Positions 35,673-44,419 of a DNA stretch of 64,000 nucleotides are shown piece by piece. The stretch spans positions 1-64,000 of the forward strand of contig NZ_JACYUG010000016.1 of assembly GCF_014841615.1 (NCBI RefSeq). The letters run 5' to 3'. Every line of letters begins with the position of its first letter. Within the stretch, counting starts at the first letter, position 1. Below the pieces are notes generated by a model. It did no database searches. It saw nothing but the letters and a program-made list of their open reading frames with translations, and was not told the origin of the DNA. The translations under genes and the position numbers were made by a program. This DNA comes from Sphingomonas sp. CFBP 8760. Lineage in GTDB: Bacteria; Pseudomonadota; Alphaproteobacteria; Sphingomonadales; Sphingomonadaceae.

Positions 35673-36380
35673 ATGGAAGAGCAGGAAGGCAAACCGAGCA
35701 TCACGATCACGTTCCATGAGGAGCATGTTCCCATCGGACTGATCATCGGCGCTCTTCGGGAGGGGCTACGGACCAGTCACGAGATGAGGTTGGTTGGGAT
35801 CGACAACGAATGCGAGGCGGATGATGTCTCGGTCGTCTCCGTGCAGCTTCGAATAAAGCCGGTGGAGCGGGATGGGCAGGACGAGGCGTCGGTCCGCTTC
35901 GACGCCTCGGACAGGTTGAATGCCCACTGTGACCTGCTCGATGCCCTCGACGTTCCGAACGGCAAGAAGGCGATCGCCATCGCTCTTCACACCCACTGGT
36001 CGGAAGCACATCAGGTGCGCTTCGGCGATCCGGCCAACCCCGTCACGGTGAAGCGCTGGCGGACCGAGCGTTCCTCACGCCGGTCACCGGGCGGCAAGGC
36101 GGTTGAAGCTGGCGGCGGCCGTCTCACGAGCGCGAGACGCGACGCGCGCCGACTCCGGATACGTCACGCCATCCGGGTCGACGCGTCCGGTGGGCGGATG
36201 CGGGACGGGTATCGTCTTGCCCTGGACGAGCTCGAGGTCGTCAATGCCGGTCGCCACGGCTCCCCTGGCAAGCCCGACACCCCGCTTCCGTCCTTCTGCT
36301 ACGAGACCTTCCGCCGTGACTGTCTGAAGATAAGGGACGGCAGTCGCAAATGGCCGTCCTCACGCCGCCGGAGGCGCTGA
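35673..36380 (+). CDS. Hypothetical protein
   Basis: 235 residues from ATG 35673, preceded by GGAGAAAGGCCG. The first 125 residues look like a folded alpha/beta domain: MEEQEGKPSITITFHEEHVP, IGLIIGALREGLRTSHEMRL, VSVVSVQLRIKPVERDGQDE and LDVPNGKKAIAIALHTHWSE. Beyond about residue 130 the sequence becomes Arg/Ser/Gly-rich (RRSPGGKAVEAGGGRLTSAR). This may mean that the native protein ended near 36060 and a frameshift lets the frame run on to 36380. The family is not recognised, and there is no partner gene. Confidence 0.5.
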   Translation: MEEQEGKPSITITFHEEHVPIGLIIGALREGLRTSHEMRLVGIDNECEADDVSVVSVQLRIKPVERDGQDEASVRFDASDRLNAHCDLLDALDVPNGKKAIAIALHTHWSEAHQVRFGDPANPVTVKRWRTERSSRRSPGGKAVEAGGGRLTSARRDARRLRIRHAIRVDASGGRMRDGYRLALDELEVVNAGRHGSPGKPDTPLPSFCYETFRRDCLKIRDGSRKWPSSRRRRR

Positions 36381-36811
36381 CGACCATCGGCATCGCGTCC
36401 TAGGTGACTGGCCGTATACGTCGAGCCAGCCACCGATGGCGTCCTACGATCCGCCGCAGCGGAGCCGCCTTCCGTCTTCGCCAGCAACGTAGCGGCCGGC
36501 AGTCCGTCTCTCGTGCAGCTCGAGCATGGACATCGCTGCGGTCGATCCCACCACGGCTCCGTCATGCACATCGGTCCGCCAAATGCCAGCATCCTATTGG
36601 TTGGCGATTCCCTCGCAATCCTACGAGACGGCATCGTTCCGGTGATCGCCTTCCCCGCCGGACGGCGGCGAATGCGAGCGGCCTGTGCAGACCTGAACGA
36701 GGAAACAACCGGGCTGCGCCTCATATGGCATCGGAGTGCGCCGCGTCCGTGCTGGCCCTTCGTCCGTCATCACCTCAAATATGCGGTCCAGAGAATAGGA
36801 GGATCCGGACC

Positions 36812-37330
36812 ATGAGCGACGACGCCCCCAACTGGAACTGGGTGATGCCCACGGAGCCCTTCGATCCGGAAGTGCCCTGGGGCCAGCACCTGACGTCTGT
36901 TCCGAATCTGGGCGGCTGGCTCGTCCATGACGAGGCCGAGCACTTTCCGGGAGATCTAAGAGGGTACTTCTGGTTCGAGAGGCTGAAGATGGGCGCGGTC
37001 CAGAACGCTCGCGAACATCTCGATCTCCTACTGGCGGTCCTCGACACGCTTCATACGACCGGGGCCGAGCTGGTTCACGCCACAGCCGCCAGGAACGTGA
37101 TCGGGTACGAAGGGTACTGGCAGCACTACATGTGCTGGCTCTCCTCGCAACGGCTCTGCACCTATGTCCTGCATCCGCTGCACAAGGTGCGTCTCACCGA
37201 CGAGGGACGTGCCGTGAGGCTCATGCTCCGGCTGACCAGCACGCTCCATTCGGACGTGGCGCCCCGGCTTGGCACGCTGGACAGACGCGACGTGCCGGTT
37301 CTCGGCATTCTCGATGGAACGCCCAGGTGA
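36812..37330 (+). CDS. Hypothetical protein, first gene of a two-gene cassette
   Basis: 172 residues. The ATG at 36812 is supported by AGGAGG at 36798-36803; the much longer open frame upstream is not. It is rich in aromatic residues (NWNWVMPTEPFDPEVPWGQH, DLRGYFWFERLKMGAVQNAR, GYEGYWQHYMCWLSSQRLCT) and has a helical C-terminus (AVRLMLRLTSTLHSDVAPRL). No signal peptide, membrane helix or known motif was found. Its stop is overlapped by the GTG start of the next gene (GTGA), so the two proteins probably act together. The cassette looks like an accessory conflict or defence module, but nothing in sequence proves it. Confidence 0.7.
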   Translation: MSDDAPNWNWVMPTEPFDPEVPWGQHLTSVPNLGGWLVHDEAEHFPGDLRGYFWFERLKMGAVQNAREHLDLLLAVLDTLHTTGAELVHATAARNVIGYEGYWQHYMCWLSSQRLCTYVLHPLHKVRLTDEGRAVRLMLRLTSTLHSDVAPRLGTLDRRDVPVLGILDGTPR

Positions 37331-38028
37331 CCCGCCTCAGCGCGTTCTCGGCTCTCGCCGTGACGACCGTTCAGCTTCCCCAATTCGCATCGAATTTCGA
37401 CTGGTCGCGTCAGCCGACCGCGATGGGCTTTCTGTCATATGATCCGGACGCGCCGGACCAGACAGGACTGGATCTCGCAGTGCGCATCCGCACCTATGGA
37501 GAGAGAGCAAGCCTTCTCAGGCGATGGGCAGTACTCAACATGCCGCCGCGGCCTTGCGTCGGCTGGGATCTCCGTGTCGAGGGCTTCGGGGCGGTGTCCC
37601 ATATGAAGGACCGTCCGCTGGCCTCGCTCTGCGCGAAGCCGCAGGCGGCGGGTCTGGTCAGCCTGTCGAGAGGAGCGCGTCACGGTCATGGTTTCGTCAG
37701 GGCCTGCGACGAAGCAGGCATCAGATGCGACATCCGTGCGCCCGAGGAGAAGCTGGACGACTACTATACGTCCAGCCACGAGCGTGCCGCTGCCGGGATC
37801 ATCATGGATACGGTGGCGATATTCCGGATGGCGCTCTGCAGCGTCCTTGGCGAGCTGAGGGGTGGGGCGTCGTTGCAGCATGAGATCGAGGCGCAGATGC
37901 GTGCAGGTTTGGCCCGGCTGGTTCGCCACGCGGTCGCCGAGGTTCCGGTGCTTTCCCATCTTTCGCATAGCGGAACGTCAAGCACGGACCCGTTGGCAGG
38001 CCAGGTCATATCGCCCAGACGTGCGTGA
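37327..38028 (+). CDS. Hypothetical protein, second gene of a two-gene cassette
   Basis: 233 residues from GTG 37327, overlapping the previous stop by four bases. It starts MTRLSAFSALAVTTVQLPQF (with GTG read as Met) and continues MGFLSYDPDAPDQTGLDLAV and RIRTYGERASLLRRWAVLNM, with a polar middle (IRCDIRAPEEKLDDYYTSSH). The C-terminus is a long helical region (MDTVAIFRMALCSVLGELRG, HEIEAQMRAGLARLVRHAVA). No transmembrane segment is certain. The family is not recognised. Both cassette proteins are unknown, which makes this a candidate undescribed system; see findings. Confidence 0.7.
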   Translation: MTRLSAFSALAVTTVQLPQFASNFDWSRQPTAMGFLSYDPDAPDQTGLDLAVRIRTYGERASLLRRWAVLNMPPRPCVGWDLRVEGFGAVSHMKDRPLASLCAKPQAAGLVSLSRGARHGHGFVRACDEAGIRCDIRAPEEKLDDYYTSSHERAAAGIIMDTVAIFRMALCSVLGELRGGASLQHEIEAQMRAGLARLVRHAVAEVPVLSHLSHSGTSSTDPLAGQVISPRRA

Positions 38029-38312
38029 CCATCGTCGAAAGGCATCCGTGGCCGGGTCGCCAGTTCGCCATGGAAGCAGAAGTCCACGGCATGGCGGCTT
38101 GGCAACGCCGGTGGACTTCGTCATCTGGTCCGTCAACGACGCGAGCGGCACCGAACGGCCCCGACGGACCCGAATGTCGAGTCCGGCATGACCGCATTCC
38201 CGTTTCTGAATGCTTCGACGACGTTCGTCGTAGGATTGGTCGGTGGCTTCGAATGGGGTACCTCGGTACTCCGGATCGGTCGGCAGGAGTGCCGCAGCGG
38301 AAGGCAATCGGC

Positions 38313-38606
38313 ATGGCTCGTCGCAGCGTACGTTTCGAATTAGGCGGAAACTACTGGGTCCCGGACCGGGATAGCGTCGGCTTCGTCGGCACGACCGACC
38401 TAGGCGAAGTCGAATTCCTCATCACCAGCGCGGCACTGGCGCAGATGCTCAATCCCGACTTCGAAATCCTGGATGTCGAGACGGCCCTGGAGGTCTTCGC
38501 GGAATTCGAAAGCGACATCCACCGCATCGCGCAGCTCGAGTTCGTGAAGCGGCTGGGGGGCGAGCCTCCGATCCTGCTGACGGCTGCCGACGTCGAGCTG
38601 GACTGA
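38313..38606 (+). CDS. DUF1488-like protein, 97 residues
   Basis: The ATG at 38313 (MARRSVRFELGGNYWVPDRD) is chosen over the long upstream frame, which overlaps the previous gene. It follows the DUF1488 pattern: SVGFVGTTDLGEVEFLITSA, a helix ALAQMLNP, then VFAEFESDIHRIAQLEFVKR and PPILLTAADVEL. DUF1488 proteins are short, of unknown function, and frequent in alphaproteobacteria. The pattern match is made by eye. It is monocistronic. Confidence 0.65.
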   Translation: MARRSVRFELGGNYWVPDRDSVGFVGTTDLGEVEFLITSAALAQMLNPDFEILDVETALEVFAEFESDIHRIAQLEFVKRLGGEPPILLTAADVELD

Positions 38607-38856
38607 TGGCCTGAACTCGTCGCATGGCCATGTGGGCCGACCGCAACCGATAGCGCGCCGCCCCATGCGAATACGGATACCCTGCCTGGAGAAACGTCTC
38701 GTCCAGTCCTCCTTGGCATCGACCGTTGGATGGAGCCAAGTGACCTTTCCGCACCGGCCGAGCTTCCTCATGCGAGCATGGTGCAGACGTCGGCAGTGGG
38801 GAGCAGAAAGGGAAACGCCCGATGGGCACGGGACACGGACGGCGTCGAGCCTGTCG

Positions 38857-39585
38857 TCAACTATCGAAACCGGGCCGGGCTACGACACATTGGGTGAAGT
38901 CATACCAGCCTCTGACCTTCGGGTAGTACGTCTGATCGTCAGGAATGGCGCGTAGCCGCGTCGCACCCCCGTCATTCGCAGGGTCGACATCTGAACGCTC
39001 CCCCATCAGCAGACCGGGTACGTGCGCAAGCAGGACGGCATCGTCGTCGAAGCGATTGCCGGTAGCATCTATCAGGACATGTCCACGAACGCGTTGCCTG
39101 CAGGGATCGGGATCCGCGGCGTCCTGGGCAAGCGAGAATTTGGTCACCCAGACGTAGCGTGGAAGGTGCATGGAGGTGACCTCGTCGCGCACCGCTGGCG
39201 ACGTAGTGTTGCGTATGACCCGATGCTTGTACTTCCATCCGGTGGTCAGATACGTCCGCGCGAGGAGGCTGTCCGGCCTGGCACCATGGAAGTCCGGGTC
39301 GACGTGCCAGTCCGGCTTCTTCTTCTTCAACGCGATGTTGATCATCTGCGCCCGAAGCCGGAATATCTGCTCCATCTTGTCGCGGGCGATCGCTTCGGCA
39401 ACTTCAGCCTTCAGGTAAATCTTGGCGGGCAGCGGCACTATGAGGAACATGGCATCCCTGACGCCTAGAGCATACTCCTCCGATTTCGGGGTATCATTCA
39501 ACGGCTCGTTCCTCTCATGGCCCGGATGATGGAATCTTCCGACGCCGCGATCAAGCGCAAGGTCGGCGAGGATCCTCGGGACCAT
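38857..39585 (-). CDS. Hypothetical protein, 242 residues
   Basis: Starts at ATG 39585 or, less likely, at the internal Met 46 (MFLIVPLPAKIYLKAEVAEA). It is soluble. A basic middle (MINIALKKKKPDWHVDPDFH) is followed by YVWVTKFSLAQDAADPDPC and HVLIDATGNRFDDDAVLLAH, suggesting a mixed alpha/beta fold with a charged nucleic-acid-binding-like patch. No known motif was recognised. It is followed on the same strand, after a gap, by nothing within 240 bases and preceded by the nuclease cassette at 39.7-41.0 kb, which points the same way with 112 bases between. Membership of that operon is possible. Confidence 0.55.
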   Translation of the reverse strand: MVPRILADLALDRGVGRFHHPGHERNEPLNDTPKSEEYALGVRDAMFLIVPLPAKIYLKAEVAEAIARDKMEQIFRLRAQMINIALKKKKPDWHVDPDFHGARPDSLLARTYLTTGWKYKHRVIRNTTSPAVRDEVTSMHLPRYVWVTKFSLAQDAADPDPCRQRVRGHVLIDATGNRFDDDAVLLAHVPGLLMGERSDVDPANDGGATRLRAIPDDQTYYPKVRGWYDFTQCVVARPGFDS

Positions 39586-39697
39586 CCCGATTGCTCACGG
39601 GCTCCTTAGGCAGGATCGATGCCGATCGGGCATCCGTTCGGTCCATTCCAACAGGTAGGCCGTCGCGATCCGGTCGTGGAGGCCTGAGCGCTTGCGA

Positions 39698-40318
39698 TCA
39701 GGCCGAAGCCGCCGAGGGCAACAGCAACGCCATGGAGCTGGCGAACGCGCGCGCCTCGGGGCGGCCATCCAGCAGCAGACGAAGAGGCGTCGCCACCTCG
39801 CGCTCCAGATCCGCGCGGCTGTGCAGGTCGACTAGGCGCAGGCAGAAGAACCACGCCTCCGACATGCCGCCCGGGCCCGTACCCCGCCACCGGCGTTCCG
39901 TCATGGGGGCGACGTCGAGTGACTGCCCCGTGCCATCGAGGACGAGGTTCTCCGTCGACCACCCCTCGGCCTTTGGAGGGGAGTAGCCGACGTAGAGCTT
40001 GGCGACCCGCGCTCCTGGCCAGCCGTCGCCGCGCTCGTCCTCGGCTCGCCAGAAGCTGATCCCGAACGATATCCACCCACGGTTCACTGCTCGTCCACGC
40101 GCTGGCACGACCTTGAAGCTGTAGAGGCAGTAGCCATGAGCCCAGCCCTGACCGGTCTCGTGATCGTATTCCTCCTCCGTGTCGACGTCGGCCCGCAGGC
40201 TGCCGAGACCGCCGTCCGCGAGGACCTCACGAAGGGCCGCGACCAGCGAATCGATCTCCTCGCCCGCCCGACACGCATTGGCGAAGCTCCGCCATAGGAC
40301 GTCATCCTCACTCGTCAT
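39698..40318 (-). CDS. Hypothetical partner of the adjacent PD-(D/E)XK protein
   Basis: 206 residues from ATG 40318 (MTSEDDVLWRSFANACRAGE), which overlaps the stop of the nuclease gene by 11 bases, so it is translated after it. It begins with a helical region (IDSLVAALREVLADGGLGSL), then a beta-rich part (HGYCLYSFKVVPARGRAVNR, GWISFGISFWRAEDERGDGW, RVAKLYVGYSP), then a helix-rich end (MSEAWFFCLRLVDLHSRADL). No catalytic motif is visible. A coupled non-enzymatic partner next to a nuclease may be an immunity or inhibitor protein or a sensor subunit. The family is not recognised. Confidence 0.65.
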   Translation of the reverse strand: MTSEDDVLWRSFANACRAGEEIDSLVAALREVLADGGLGSLRADVDTEEEYDHETGQGWAHGYCLYSFKVVPARGRAVNRGWISFGISFWRAEDERGDGWPGARVAKLYVGYSPPKAEGWSTENLVLDGTGQSLDVAPMTERRWRGTGPGGMSEAWFFCLRLVDLHSRADLEREVATPLRLLLDGRPEARAFASSMALLLPSAASA

Positions 40319-41045
40319 TCCACCATCCCCGAAGTTCCGAAACGCCAGACCGAACACCGAACCAGGGCTGGACGTAGCGCCAGTCGAGCTCTTCGACGGC
40401 ACGAAGGCCGATCTGATCCCAGCCGTGCATCGAGAAGCGATGCTCGCGCCTCACGAGGTCTGCGACCGCGGTGGCCCAGAGCCGGACCGCTTCCGATCTC
40501 CCCTGGCTCGCGGCGGCAAGGGGCAGGGCGGTCAGCGACCGCCAGCTGCGCACGACTGGGCGCCATGGCGACAGTCCGCGCCGTTCGAGAAGCGCCGCAT
40601 CGATCTCCACGGCTTCCCGGTACTGCTCGGTCTCGTGCACGAGCAGCAGATGGGACGACCGACGACGTTCCGAAGGGGAGAGCGCCTCCCACTGTGCCGC
40701 CAGTTCGTGCTTGCCCAGCGGCGCGCCCCATTTGATCTCGATGACCAGGACCGCTCCGTCAGCATCGGTAAGGACGAGGTCCGGCTCCACGTATCTAGCG
40801 CGCAACGCGTCATGCGCGAGTGGCAGTCTAGGCCAGAAGCGAAGCTGGACGTCACCGGTCGACGAGGGCTGCCGTATCGCGAACGCCTCGTGAAGACAGG
40901 CGACGGCGGTGCGGCGGTCTTCTGGCGACATGAACCCGAGCGGGCCGAAGATCGTCGACGTGACGACGTCCTCGATCGGCACGCGGGTTCCTGCACCTCT
41001 GAATGCGCCCAGGCGCGCCTTCCGGCCATTCAATGCATGGAGCAT
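40308..41045 (-). CDS. PD-(D/E)XK nuclease-like protein
   Basis: 245 residues from ATG 41045 (MLHALNGRKARLGAFRGAGT), with AAAGGGG before it. Nuclease core: ALRARYVEPDLVLTDADGAV supplies the catalytic Asp of PD, and LVIEIKWGAPLGKHELAAQW the ExK (E-I-K), followed by a helix and HLLLVHETEQYREAVEIDAA. The N-terminal 70 residues (VVTSTIFGPLGFMSPEDRRT) are also found in some PD-(D/E)XK proteins that serve as stand-alone defence nucleases. The C-terminus holds WRPVVRSWRSLTALPLAAAS and a helical tail. Its stop overlaps the start of the 206-residue partner. A restriction-like or abortive role is likely from the domain; the trigger and target are unknown. Confidence 0.75.
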   Translation of the reverse strand: MLHALNGRKARLGAFRGAGTRVPIEDVVTSTIFGPLGFMSPEDRRTAVACLHEAFAIRQPSSTGDVQLRFWPRLPLAHDALRARYVEPDLVLTDADGAVLVIEIKWGAPLGKHELAAQWEALSPSERRRSSHLLLVHETEQYREAVEIDAALLERRGLSPWRPVVRSWRSLTALPLAAASQGRSEAVRLWATAVADLVRREHRFSMHGWDQIGLRAVEELDWRYVQPWFGVRSGVSELRGWWNDE

Positions 41046-41066
41046 GGGGCAACACCCCTTTCGCAC

Positions 41067-41435
41067 CGAAGGCTAGCATGGAATTCATTCCGTGCCAGCC
41101 GTCATCGTCCTGCGGTTGTCGAACAGGCGGTCGGCCTCCAACCAGTATGGCTACGGCCAGGGAGGCGATCACGACGACGGAGCGCTAGCAGATGCTAGCC
41201 GGTCGCTGATCGCTTTGCGCGCTCGCTTTCACAAGTTACCATTCGATCTTCATGCTGGTTCTGGCAGATGGCAGAACGCCGCCGGCAGGGGGGGGGCAGC
41301 TGGTCGTACGTGACGGCAAGGCGACACCATCTGTAGGCCTATCGCGCCAGCGATGCGGCGGTTTCCGCGATGCCGGTAGCGGCCTATTGCACAGCCGCCA
41401 CTCCAGCCCGGCCAAGGGCCTGGATGTCGGCTTGA
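41067..41435. other. 369 bases without a gene, including a G9 tract
   Basis: Nothing coding recognised. A run of nine G lies at 41288-41296. The region separates the nuclease cassette from the regulator pair and should hold the promoter of the nuclease cassette on the minus strand. Confidence 0.5.
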
Positions 41436-41729
41436 TCAGTCTTTCACGATCTTCTCCCGCTTGCCCGCGCGCTTTACCGGTCTTCTGCTACGGGCACCCT
41501 CCGACGTCAGAAGGTCCGTCAGCTCCCGCAGCTGTACCTGGATCGAACCGGCGATCCGTCTGATCCTCATGGCCCTGTCCGATACCGGCGGCGGCGCGTC
41601 GCGACGGACTGCTCCTTCAAGCCATGCTTCGACGACCGCGGCTCTCTGCGGCGTCAGAGGCACGACGCCGCCGACGATCTTGCTATAGTGCGGCTGCGTG
41701 ACGCCGAGGCCTTTCGTCCAGTCGTTCAA
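41436..41729 (-). CDS. Small helix-turn-helix-like protein coupled to the LuxR-type gene
   Basis: At least 97 residues. From TTG 41729 the frame reads MNDWTKGLGVTQPHYSKIVG, then GVVPLTPQRAAVVEAWLEGA. The same frame is open upstream into the end of the LuxR-type gene with plausible residues (EPQQADLAASLN), so the true start may lie there. GVTQPHYSKIVGG followed by LTPQRAAVVEAWL looks like an Xre-type HTH recognition region. The C-terminal part is helical and basic (RSRRPVKRAGKREKIVKD). It is probably a DNA-binding regulator or antitoxin; no toxin partner is visible. Confidence 0.55.
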   Translation of the reverse strand: MNDWTKGLGVTQPHYSKIVGGVVPLTPQRAAVVEAWLEGAVRRDAPPPVSDRAMRIRRIAGSIQVQLRELTDLLTSEGARSRRPVKRAGKREKIVKD

Positions 41730-41758
41730 GGATGCGGCTAGATCAGCCTGCTGAGGCT

Positions 41759-42223
41759 CTAGAGGCTGTTCACCACGACCCCGAAGCCGACTGCCGCACC
41801 GAAGCCAAGAGCGAGAATCCAGAACAGCCGCTGAGCATTGGACAACTCGTTGGTCTGTTCGTCTCCACTCGGATACGGCAGTCCGAGCCTTGGCCTGCTG
41901 GCCCGCCCGTCCTGTCCGAAGCCCTCCTGGTCCGGACCACCGTCATCGCTTACGTCGGCGGGGCCGGGGATTGCCACTGACTGGTGCACCGACGACTGGT
42001 GGGGGTCCGCATCCGTCTCCGGAAAGGCCATGCGGGCCGCCTCGCGACGACTGGCGGCTCCCAGGCGCTGCATGGCGTTCTTCACGTGCATATCGATCGT
42101 ATCAGGGGACAGCTGGAGGACCCGGGCGATCTCCTTGGTCTCGTAGCCCTTCCGAACCCATTCGAGACATTCGCGCTGGCGTGGGGTGATCCGCGCGGAG
42201 GCGTTCACGGCTTCGACTGACAT
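41759..42223 (-). CDS. LuxR-type HTH regulator with C-terminal membrane anchor
   Basis: 154 residues from ATG 42223 (MSVEAVNASARITPRQRECL), preceded by GGGGGCACC; the frame is open for 85 more codons upstream, but these look non-coding. The GerE/LuxR HTH is at residues about 12-65: TPRQRECLEWVRKGYETKEI, ARVLQLSPDTIDMHVKNAMQ and RLGAASRREAARMAF. A polar linker rich in Asp, Gly and Pro leads to a single hydrophobic C-terminal helix (AQRLFWILALGFGAAVGFGV). A membrane-tethered LuxR-type DNA-binding domain without sensor domain is a recurring sphingomonad architecture. It is likely in one transcript with the small HTH gene. Confidence 0.85.
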   Translation of the reverse strand: MSVEAVNASARITPRQRECLEWVRKGYETKEIARVLQLSPDTIDMHVKNAMQRLGAASRREAARMAFPETDADPHQSSVHQSVAIPGPADVSDDGGPDQEGFGQDGRASRPRLGLPYPSGDEQTNELSNAQRLFWILALGFGAAVGFGVVVNSL

Positions 42224-42542
42224 GGTGCCCCCTCTATCGCCTGCACGCTCCGTCCCGTCCGTATGGCGTGCGGCATGGTTTGCATATGCCCACGTGACCT
42301 GCGGAGGAATCCGGCATCCCGCCGCCGCCATGAGGCACGCGTCGAGGTCGTGCGGACCGACCGTCTCCCGGGATCGCTCCGACGTTCGTGGAGGACGGCC
42401 GTCACGAACGCCCGGCAGAGGGAACGGGACTGCGGCGACGTGCCTGTCGATCTGCGATCCGAACGCGCCGTCCGCCACCGGCGTGACGGGTTCGCGATAC
42501 TAGGGTCTTCCCTGATGATCCAAACCGGCCGAAAGAGGAACG

Positions 42543-43991
42543 ATGACGAAGGAAGCCAGCAGGCCGACCATCTGGTCGGACGAACGACGCAAGGCGCGTG
42601 AACCCCGGCCGGCGGATGCGGCCGAGGAGCCCGGCATGAGGTCGGTGTTCCAGCAGGACTACGATCGTCTGCTCTTCTCCTCTCCGGTCAGGCGAATGTC
42701 GGACAAGATCCAGGTCTGGCCGATGGATGCCAACGACGGCGTGCGGACCCGCCTTACCCACTCGCACTAAGTGTCGAACCTCGCCCGGTCCATCGGCACC
42801 CGCGTGGCGGGCAGGATCGGTGACGGCGCCTTCGGCGGGATGGATCTGCACGAGACGGTTCAGCCCATCCTCTCCGCCATCGGGCTGGCGCACGATCTCG
42901 GAAACCCGCCGTTCGGACATCAGGGCGAAGCGGCGATCTGTCGGTGGTTCGAACGGCGGCGCGAATGGATCTTCACGCACGTCGACGACAGGCGATCGGA
43001 GACGCTCGAGGACCCCGTGAACGGTCGCCAGCGAGCCGAGTTCACTTCGTTCGACGGAAATCCGCAGACGCTGCGCATCGTCACCAGGCTACAGACCTCC
43101 CATCACCATGTCGGCCTCGACCTGACGGCCGCGACCTTGACGGCGTCGCTCAAGTATCCGGTCGACGCGAGACACGCCTCCAAGGACAATGCAGCGGTCA
43201 AGAAGGCGGGCTACTTCGAGTCCGAGCGCGACGTCGTGGAATGGATCCGGCCCAGGGCCGGTCTGGCCGAGGGGCAGCGCCATCCGCTCACATGGATCAT
43301 GGAGGCATGCGACGACATCGCCTATTCGGTCCTGGACGTCGACGACCTCCTGAAGAAGGGCATCATCTCGCCGGACGACGTGCTCGTCGTGCTGAAGCAT
43401 ACGGCTCTGGTCGCCGATCTTCCAACGGTTAAGGCGCTCGAGGTCAAGTTCGACGAGATAAACAGGGACGCCCGACGCGCCGAGATCAGGCGGGACATCA
43501 AGGAGCAGTACGTGCGGGCGTACATGATCAAGGCGCTGATCGACGACGCGGGCGGGGCCTATGCGGCACAGGCCGACCGGATCGAGAGGTACGAGATGAT
43601 TCTTCCCCTGATGGATAACAACGCGCTGTGTGACACGCTGAAGGACATCGCGGGCCGCTACGGCTTCGCCAATCCAGCCGTACTCAGGTCCGAAGCGTTC
43701 GGTGCGGCGGCAATCGACGGGCTGATAACCGTGTTCTGGAGCGCGATCCACAACAGGAAGGACGCGACGAAGCTGATGTCGAAGCGACAGGAGGCGCAAG
43801 ACCGGTATGCCCTGTCGCTGATCAGTCCGAACTATCTCGAGTCCGCGTGCCGCGAGGCGAAGGCGTCGGGGGGCGCCACGGGCCGTGTCGGCCGCTACCA
43901 TGAACTGAGGCTGCTTACGGACATGATCTCGGGAATGACCGACGGCTTCGCCACGGACGTCTGGCGTGATCTCCAGCAGGTGCCCCTGTGA
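42543..43991 (+). pseudogene. dgt: dGTPase (Dgt-like HD hydrolase) gene with an in-frame stop in the active-site region
   Basis: One uninterrupted frame of 483 codons except for a TAA at 42768-42770. Before it: MRSVFQQDYDRLLFSSPVRR, MSDKIQVWPMDANDGVRTRL and THSH. After it: VSNLARSIGTRVAGRIG, GLAHDLGNPPFGHQGEAAIC (HD motif), MEACDDIAYSVLDVDDLLKK (second metal Asp). dGTPases read THSLEVSNLARS here, so Leu-Glu has become His-stop with no frameshift. The first metal-binding His lies just before the stop, and all other HD ligands are present behind it. As annotated, translation would give a 75-residue stub; re-initiation at GTG 42771 would give 407 residues lacking the first His. The next gene overlaps by GTGA. 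It is a hydrolase of dGTP and other dNTPs, which in some bacteria limits phage DNA synthesis. Confidence 0.85.
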
Positions 43992-44260
43992 CGATGGTCG
44001 CGACGGACGTGCATGGCCTGAAGAGGCGCCTGGACGCATTCGTGTGGACCAACCGGTCGACCGAAGCGGCGCTGCTGCGCAGCCTTCTGGACGAGCATTT
44101 CGGTTCGTTCGATCGGATCGGGATGGTGGGCGGTCTTGTCCGCGACCTGGCCCGCGGCGGACGGGCGCCGTTCAAGTCCGACGTGGACCTCGTGGTCGAG
44201 GGAAGCGCAGCCGACGTGGAGGCCCTGGCCGTCAGGGTAGCCGCCGGGTCCGGGCCCTGA
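43988..44260 (+). CDS. Nucleotidyltransferase-like N-terminal fragment
   Basis: 90 residues from GTG 43988, overlapping the dGTPase stop (GTGA). The pattern DRIGMVGGLVRDLARGGRAP, FKSDVDLVVEGSAADVEALA has GG-x-x-RD and D-x-D as in the poly(A)-polymerase/CCA-type nucleotidyltransferase fold. The domain usually continues for at least 60 residues more with a third Asp, but here it stops at VAAGSGP. A different frame past the stop (RALKSRSTSMRWNIAPTFRP) may be the lost tail. Probably truncated or frameshifted. It was formerly an operon partner of the dGTPase. Confidence 0.6.
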   Translation: MTMVATDVHGLKRRLDAFVWTNRSTEAALLRSLLDEHFGSFDRIGMVGGLVRDLARGGRAPFKSDVDLVVEGSAADVEALAVRVAAGSGP

Positions 44261-44419
44261 AGTCGCGATCCACGTCCATGAGGTGGAACATCGCCCCCAC
44301 CTTCCGACCTTGGTGCCACCCGATCCCGACGACGCACGTCGTTACCAAGGACCGGCGCGCCACCGTTGCGGCTCGGGCGCGGTGAAGAGAAAATCGGTTA
44401 TTCCCCTGCCTCGAGCCGA

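Noticed and set aside
36299..36724. 141-codon minus-strand frame
   Set aside because: Low-complexity Arg/Ser/Ala sequence without a start signal, and the plus strand shows nothing better. Treated as empty.
42771..43991. A functional dGTPase starting at GTG 42771
   Set aside because: It would lack the first metal-binding His and the N-terminal substrate region, and no ribosome binding site precedes it. It is better explained as the remainder after a nonsense mutation.
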